Assembly (NCBI GenBank): GCA_003819975.1
Contig: RPPU01000221.1
Coordinates: forward strand, 1 to 7,443
Reading direction: 5' to 3'
Length of the DNA stretch: 7,443 bases
Origin: Desulfobacteraceae bacterium
Lineage (GTDB): Bacteria; Desulfobacterota; DSM-4660; Desulfatiglandales; HGW-15
The notes below the pieces were generated by a model. That model had not been told where the DNA came from. It made no database searches and saw only the letters and a list, made by a program, of their open reading frames with translations. Every line of letters starts with the position of its first letter. Within the stretch, counting starts at the first letter, position 1. The translations under genes and the position numbers were made by a program. Below are positions 5,788 through 7,443 of the stretch, one piece after another.

Positions 5788-6573
5788 TCACCGCTTAATA
5801 TTGTTGGCGATCGACATCATTTCATCGGCCGCCTTGATCGACTTGGAAGCGATCTCATACGCCCGCTGCCCCGTGATCATATTGACCATCTCTTCCACCA
5901 CATCCACATTGGACATCTCCAGAAATCCCTGCGCAATGGTCCCCATGCCCGCTACGCCCGGGTTGCCCTCGGTCGCGGTGCCCGAAGCAGTCGTGGGCCG
6001 AAAACGATTGCCGCCCACGCTGAGCAAGCCGGACGGGTTGGCGAAATTGTAAAGAGTCAATTGGCTGGTGGCCAGCGCGGTAATGCCGTCGGCCGACATC
6101 GCCTCCATCATGCCGTTCGGGCCGATGGTAAAACTGACCGCTTCCGCCGGAATGCTGAATTCCGGCTGTAAACGGTCGCCGTCGGACGTGACCATGTAAC
6201 CCTCGCTGTCGGTCTTGAAAGAGCCGGAACGCATGTACAGCTCTTCGCCACTGCTCAGGACCTTAAAAAACCCTTTGCCCTCGATGGCGATATCCATGGG
6301 GTTCTGGGTCGGCGTGTAATCGCCTTGGGAGAAAATCTTCTGCACCGAAACCGGCCGGGTACCCATGCCGACCTGGATGCCGCCGGGGATCTCGGCGCCG
6401 CCGCCGCTGCCGCCGCCGGGCGAGCGCAGGTTTTGATAAAGCAAATCCACAAAATCGGCCCGGCTCTTCTTAAACCCGCCCGTATTCACGTTGGCCAGGT
6501 TGTTGGCGATCACATCCATGCTTAATTTCTGGGCCGACATGCCCGAAGCCGCGGTCCAAAGACTTCTAATCAT
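5788..6573 (-). CDS. flgG: Flagellar distal rod protein FlgG
   Basis: FlgG forms the distal rod, the part of the axle that passes through the P and L rings. The 261-residue length matches the family (about 260). The N-terminus MIRSLWTAASGM and MDVIANNLANVNTGGFKKSR (19-38) is the axial-protein signature. GKGFFKV (99-105) and the C-terminal SNVDVVEEMVNMITGQRAYE (221-240) are FlgG/FlgF hallmarks. Residues 51-60 form a glycine-rich stretch (SPGGGSGGGA) where E. coli FlgG has a polar loop known to affect rod length and stiffness. The ATG has GGGAGGG at 8 nt. A sigma-28-like site lies 45-70 bp upstream, and the 503-bp gap before it may let flgG be transcribed separately from flgF. Confidence 0.97.
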   Translation of the reverse strand: MIRSLWTAASGMSAQKLSMDVIANNLANVNTGGFKKSRADFVDLLYQNLRSPGGGSGGGAEIPGGIQVGMGTRPVSVQKIFSQGDYTPTQNPMDIAIEGKGFFKVLSSGEELYMRSGSFKTDSEGYMVTSDGDRLQPEFSIPAEAVSFTIGPNGMMEAMSADGITALATSQLTLYNFANPSGLLSVGGNRFRPTTASGTATEGNPGVAGMGTIAQGFLEMSNVDVVEEMVNMITGQRAYEIASKSIKAADEMMSIANNIKR

Positions 6574-6617
6574 TTTTCTACCCTCCCTTGCGTTGGTCTA
6601 CTTGTATTCGGTTTATT

Positions 6618-6643
6618 TTATCTGCTGATAACCCAACGTTTTA
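6618..6643 (-). promoter_or_regulatory. Candidate sigma-28 (FliA-type) promoter for flgG
   Basis: The minus strand reads TAAA (6643-6640), a 14-nt spacer, then GCAGATAA (6625-6618). The FliA consensus is TAAA, 15 nt, GCCGATAA, so there is one mismatch in the -10 and the spacer is 1 nt short. Transcription would start about 35-40 nt before the flgG ATG. No clear sigma-54 site was seen in the gap. Confidence 0.35.
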
Positions 6644-6658
6644 AAAAAAATTTAAAAC
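6638..6658. repeat. A-tract inverted repeat
   Basis: GTTTTAAA (6638-6645) and TTTAAAAC (6651-6658) pair exactly around five A. The AT-rich block overlaps the -35 part of the candidate flgG promoter and could act as an UP-like or bent-DNA element. A terminator is less likely because the stem has almost no G or C. Confidence 0.45.
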
Positions 6659-6724
6659 ACCTAAAATCGAAAGAGGAAGTTGCCGGGTTGCGATTTTCTC
6701 GTTTTTGCTTTTCACGTTTGCCAC

Positions 6725-6748
6725 CGTAGAGACAATTATGTCTCTACG
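6725..6748. repeat. REP-like palindrome CGTAGAGACA / TGTCTCTACG
   Basis: Two 10-nt arms (6725-6734 and 6739-6748) are perfect reverse complements around ATTA. No T tract follows on either strand. Palindromes with GTAGAGAC/GTCTCTAC cores are, as I recall, dispersed in many environmental bacterial genomes as REP-like elements, so this may be one copy of a genomic family. That is recall and not a search result. Confidence 0.7.
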
Positions 6749-6784
6749 CATCGCCTTTCACGTCTTGTAGTTGTTTCTTTCCCC

Positions 6785-6899
6785 GCTAACAGTCTTCAGC
6801 CTAAACCCCTGGTTTCATAACCGTGAACTGTGAACTATGAACTTTGTTTAGGTTGTCTCTCTTCCTGCTAACAGCCTACAGCCTTCAGCCTAAATCCCT
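6785..6899. repeat. Duplicated GCTAACAG...CAGCCTAAA module with heptamer units
   Basis: Two related modules lie about 80 bp apart. The first (6785-6809) reads GCTA then ACAGTCT, TCAGCCT and AAACCCC. The second (6867-6899) reads GCTA then ACAGCCT, ACAGCCT, TCAGCCT and AAATCCCT. They differ mainly by one extra heptamer, which suggests duplication followed by slippage. Both are preceded by pyrimidine-rich sequence. No coding function is visible. Confidence 0.75.
6823..6843. repeat. GTGAACT heptamer array, three copies
   Basis: GTGAACT, GTGAACT and ATGAACT follow each other without spacers, between the two GCTAACAG modules. The unit is unrelated in sequence to the CATCCTT and ACAGCCT heptamers elsewhere in the window but has the same period. 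Confidence 0.75.
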
Positions 6900-6907
6900 A
6901 ATATTGC

Positions 6908-7049
6908 CTTCTTCTGCCTTGATGATGCCTCTTAAAGACGCCGGCTGACAAGACGGGAGGTGGGAGGCTTGATCTTTGTCGGCCGTAAATCAGGATATCG
7001 CAATGGTCATAACTCCATTATTTAAGAGGCATCATCAAAGCAGAACAAG
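6908..7049. repeat. Nested long inverted repeat, MITE-like or structured RNA
   Basis: The outer arms 6912-6936 and 7021-7045 are reverse complements over 25 bp with one mismatch (6918 against 7039). Allowing a second mismatch, they extend to 6908 and 7049 (29 bp). Between them lie 84 nt with an inner inverted repeat: CGGCTGACAA (6942-6951) against TTGTCGGCCG (6976-6985), one mismatch. There is no open reading frame inside and no clear target-site duplication outside. It starts 27 bp after the flgF stop. A non-autonomous transposable element, an attC-like folded site or a structured mRNA element are all possible. No T run follows it on the transcribed strand. Confidence 0.8.
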
Positions 7050-7076
7050 ATTCGGTTTTAAAAGAACAAACAAGAC

Positions 7077-7443
7077 CTATCTTAATTTGGCCACGTCGTT
7101 GATCACTTTGTTGTCGATTCCATCCAACGTCTGCATGGCTTTCTGGTAACTCTCATAAGCCCGCAGGCAATCGATCATGTCCACGGTTTCCTCGATCACA
7201 TCCACGTTGGAAAACTCCACGTACCCCTGTTTGATCCGGACCGTATCGTCCGCCGGTTTTTCCTGATTGTTGTCGGGATCGGGATTCTTGAAAAGAGCCA
7301 TATTGGTCTTGACCAGCTTTTTGGGATCTGCAAACTGGACCAGGTTGAGGCGGCCCACTTCGGCGCCATCCACCGTGACCTTGCCCGAACCGTCCACTAC
7401 TACATCGCCTTCATTGACCGTGACCGGCCCCTCCAAACCCAGA
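7077..7443 (-). CDS. flgF: Flagellar proximal/distal rod protein FlgF, C-terminal part
   Basis: About 121 codons of a FlgF/FlgG-type rod protein enter from the right edge; the N-terminus is outside the window. The frame reads LGLEGPVTV at the edge. It then shows QGYVEFSNVDVIEETVDMI, the conserved C-terminal motif of rod proteins, and ends RAYESYQKAMQTLDGIDNK followed by VINDVAKLR. That last part fits FlgF of deltaproteobacterial-type operons better than FlgG, and a full FlgG is encoded immediately downstream. FlgF is exported by the flagellar type III system and forms part of the rod. A cysteine sits in MIDCLRAYE where other rod proteins usually have a polar residue. A TTG near the edge can be read as a start but lies mid-domain, so the gene is truncated by the window, not short. 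Confidence 0.9.
   Translation of the reverse strand, partial: LGLEGPVTVNEGDVVVDGSGKVTVDGAEVGRLNLVQFADPKKLVKTNMALFKNPDPDNNQEKPADDTVRIKQGYVEFSNVDVIEETVDMIDCLRAYESYQKAMQTLDGIDNKVINDVAKLR

Larger units (their letters stand above)
6574..7076 (-). other. Long repeat-rich flgF-flgG intergenic region
   Basis: This 503-bp gap has no credible gene on either strand. From right to left it contains a nested inverted-repeat element (6908-7049), two copies of a GCTAACAG...CAGCCTAAA module flanking a GTGAACT array (6785-6899), an REP-like palindrome (6725-6748), a weak AAAATCG/CGATTTT inverted repeat (6663-6697) and an A-tract palindrome (6638-6658). A possible sigma-28 promoter precedes flgG. In compact flagellar operons flgF and flgG are usually nearly adjacent, so this gap looks like an insertion-enlarged spacer. 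Confidence 0.8.

Noticed and set aside
6255..6452. Minus-strand open frame rich in Ala and Arg
   Set aside because: Out-of-frame shadow inside flgG, caused by its glycine-coding GC-rich stretch.
7077..7436. Complete 119-codon gene starting at a TTG
   Set aside because: The frame stays open to the window edge and the TTG lies inside a rod-protein domain, so it is the truncated 3' part of flgF.

Overview
The window is a stretch of a flagellar basal-body/hook operon read entirely on the minus strand. In transcription order it carries flgF (3' end only), flgG, flgA, flgH, flgI, flgJ, flgN and flgK (5' part only). P-ring (FlgI) and L-ring (FlgH) genes show a diderm, Gram-negative-type cell. The order flgF-G-A-H-I-J-(M)-N-K resembles deltaproteobacterial and related diderm lineages. 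The FlgJ with an M23 metallopeptidase tail and the intergenic 7-8 bp repeats would also fit an uncultured diderm phylum such as Omnitrophota or Nitrospirota. There is no rRNA or housekeeping marker here, so the lineage is not settled.

Layout from the upstream (right) end. The C-terminal part of FlgF ends at 7077. A 503-bp non-coding gap follows, packed with inverted repeats and short heptamer repeats. Then come flgG (6573-5788), a 149-bp gap with two perfect hairpins, and the tight flgA-flgH-flgI block with 11-bp junctions (5638-2713). A 290-bp polypyrimidine gap with a 12-copy octamer array follows, then flgJ (2422-1691), a 180-bp gap with a perfect inverted repeat, and flgN-flgK (1510-1), joined by only 2 bp.

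Together the genes build the distal rod (FlgF, FlgG) and the P ring (FlgI, helped by the periplasmic chaperone FlgA). They also supply the L ring (FlgH), rod assembly and peptidoglycan opening (FlgJ), and the first hook-filament junction protein with its chaperone (FlgK, FlgN). The anti-sigma factor gene flgM, often found between flgJ and flgN, is absent.

The proteins are orthodox apart from FlgJ. It joins a normal rod-binding domain to a complete-looking M23 (LytM/lysostaphin-type) endopeptidase, not the glucosaminidase of enteric bacteria. The rest of the unusual content is intergenic: a nested long inverted repeat resembling a MITE or structured RNA (6908-7049), an REP-like palindrome (6725-6748), and several unrelated 7-8 bp tandem arrays. 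I did not find a wholly new multi-gene system.
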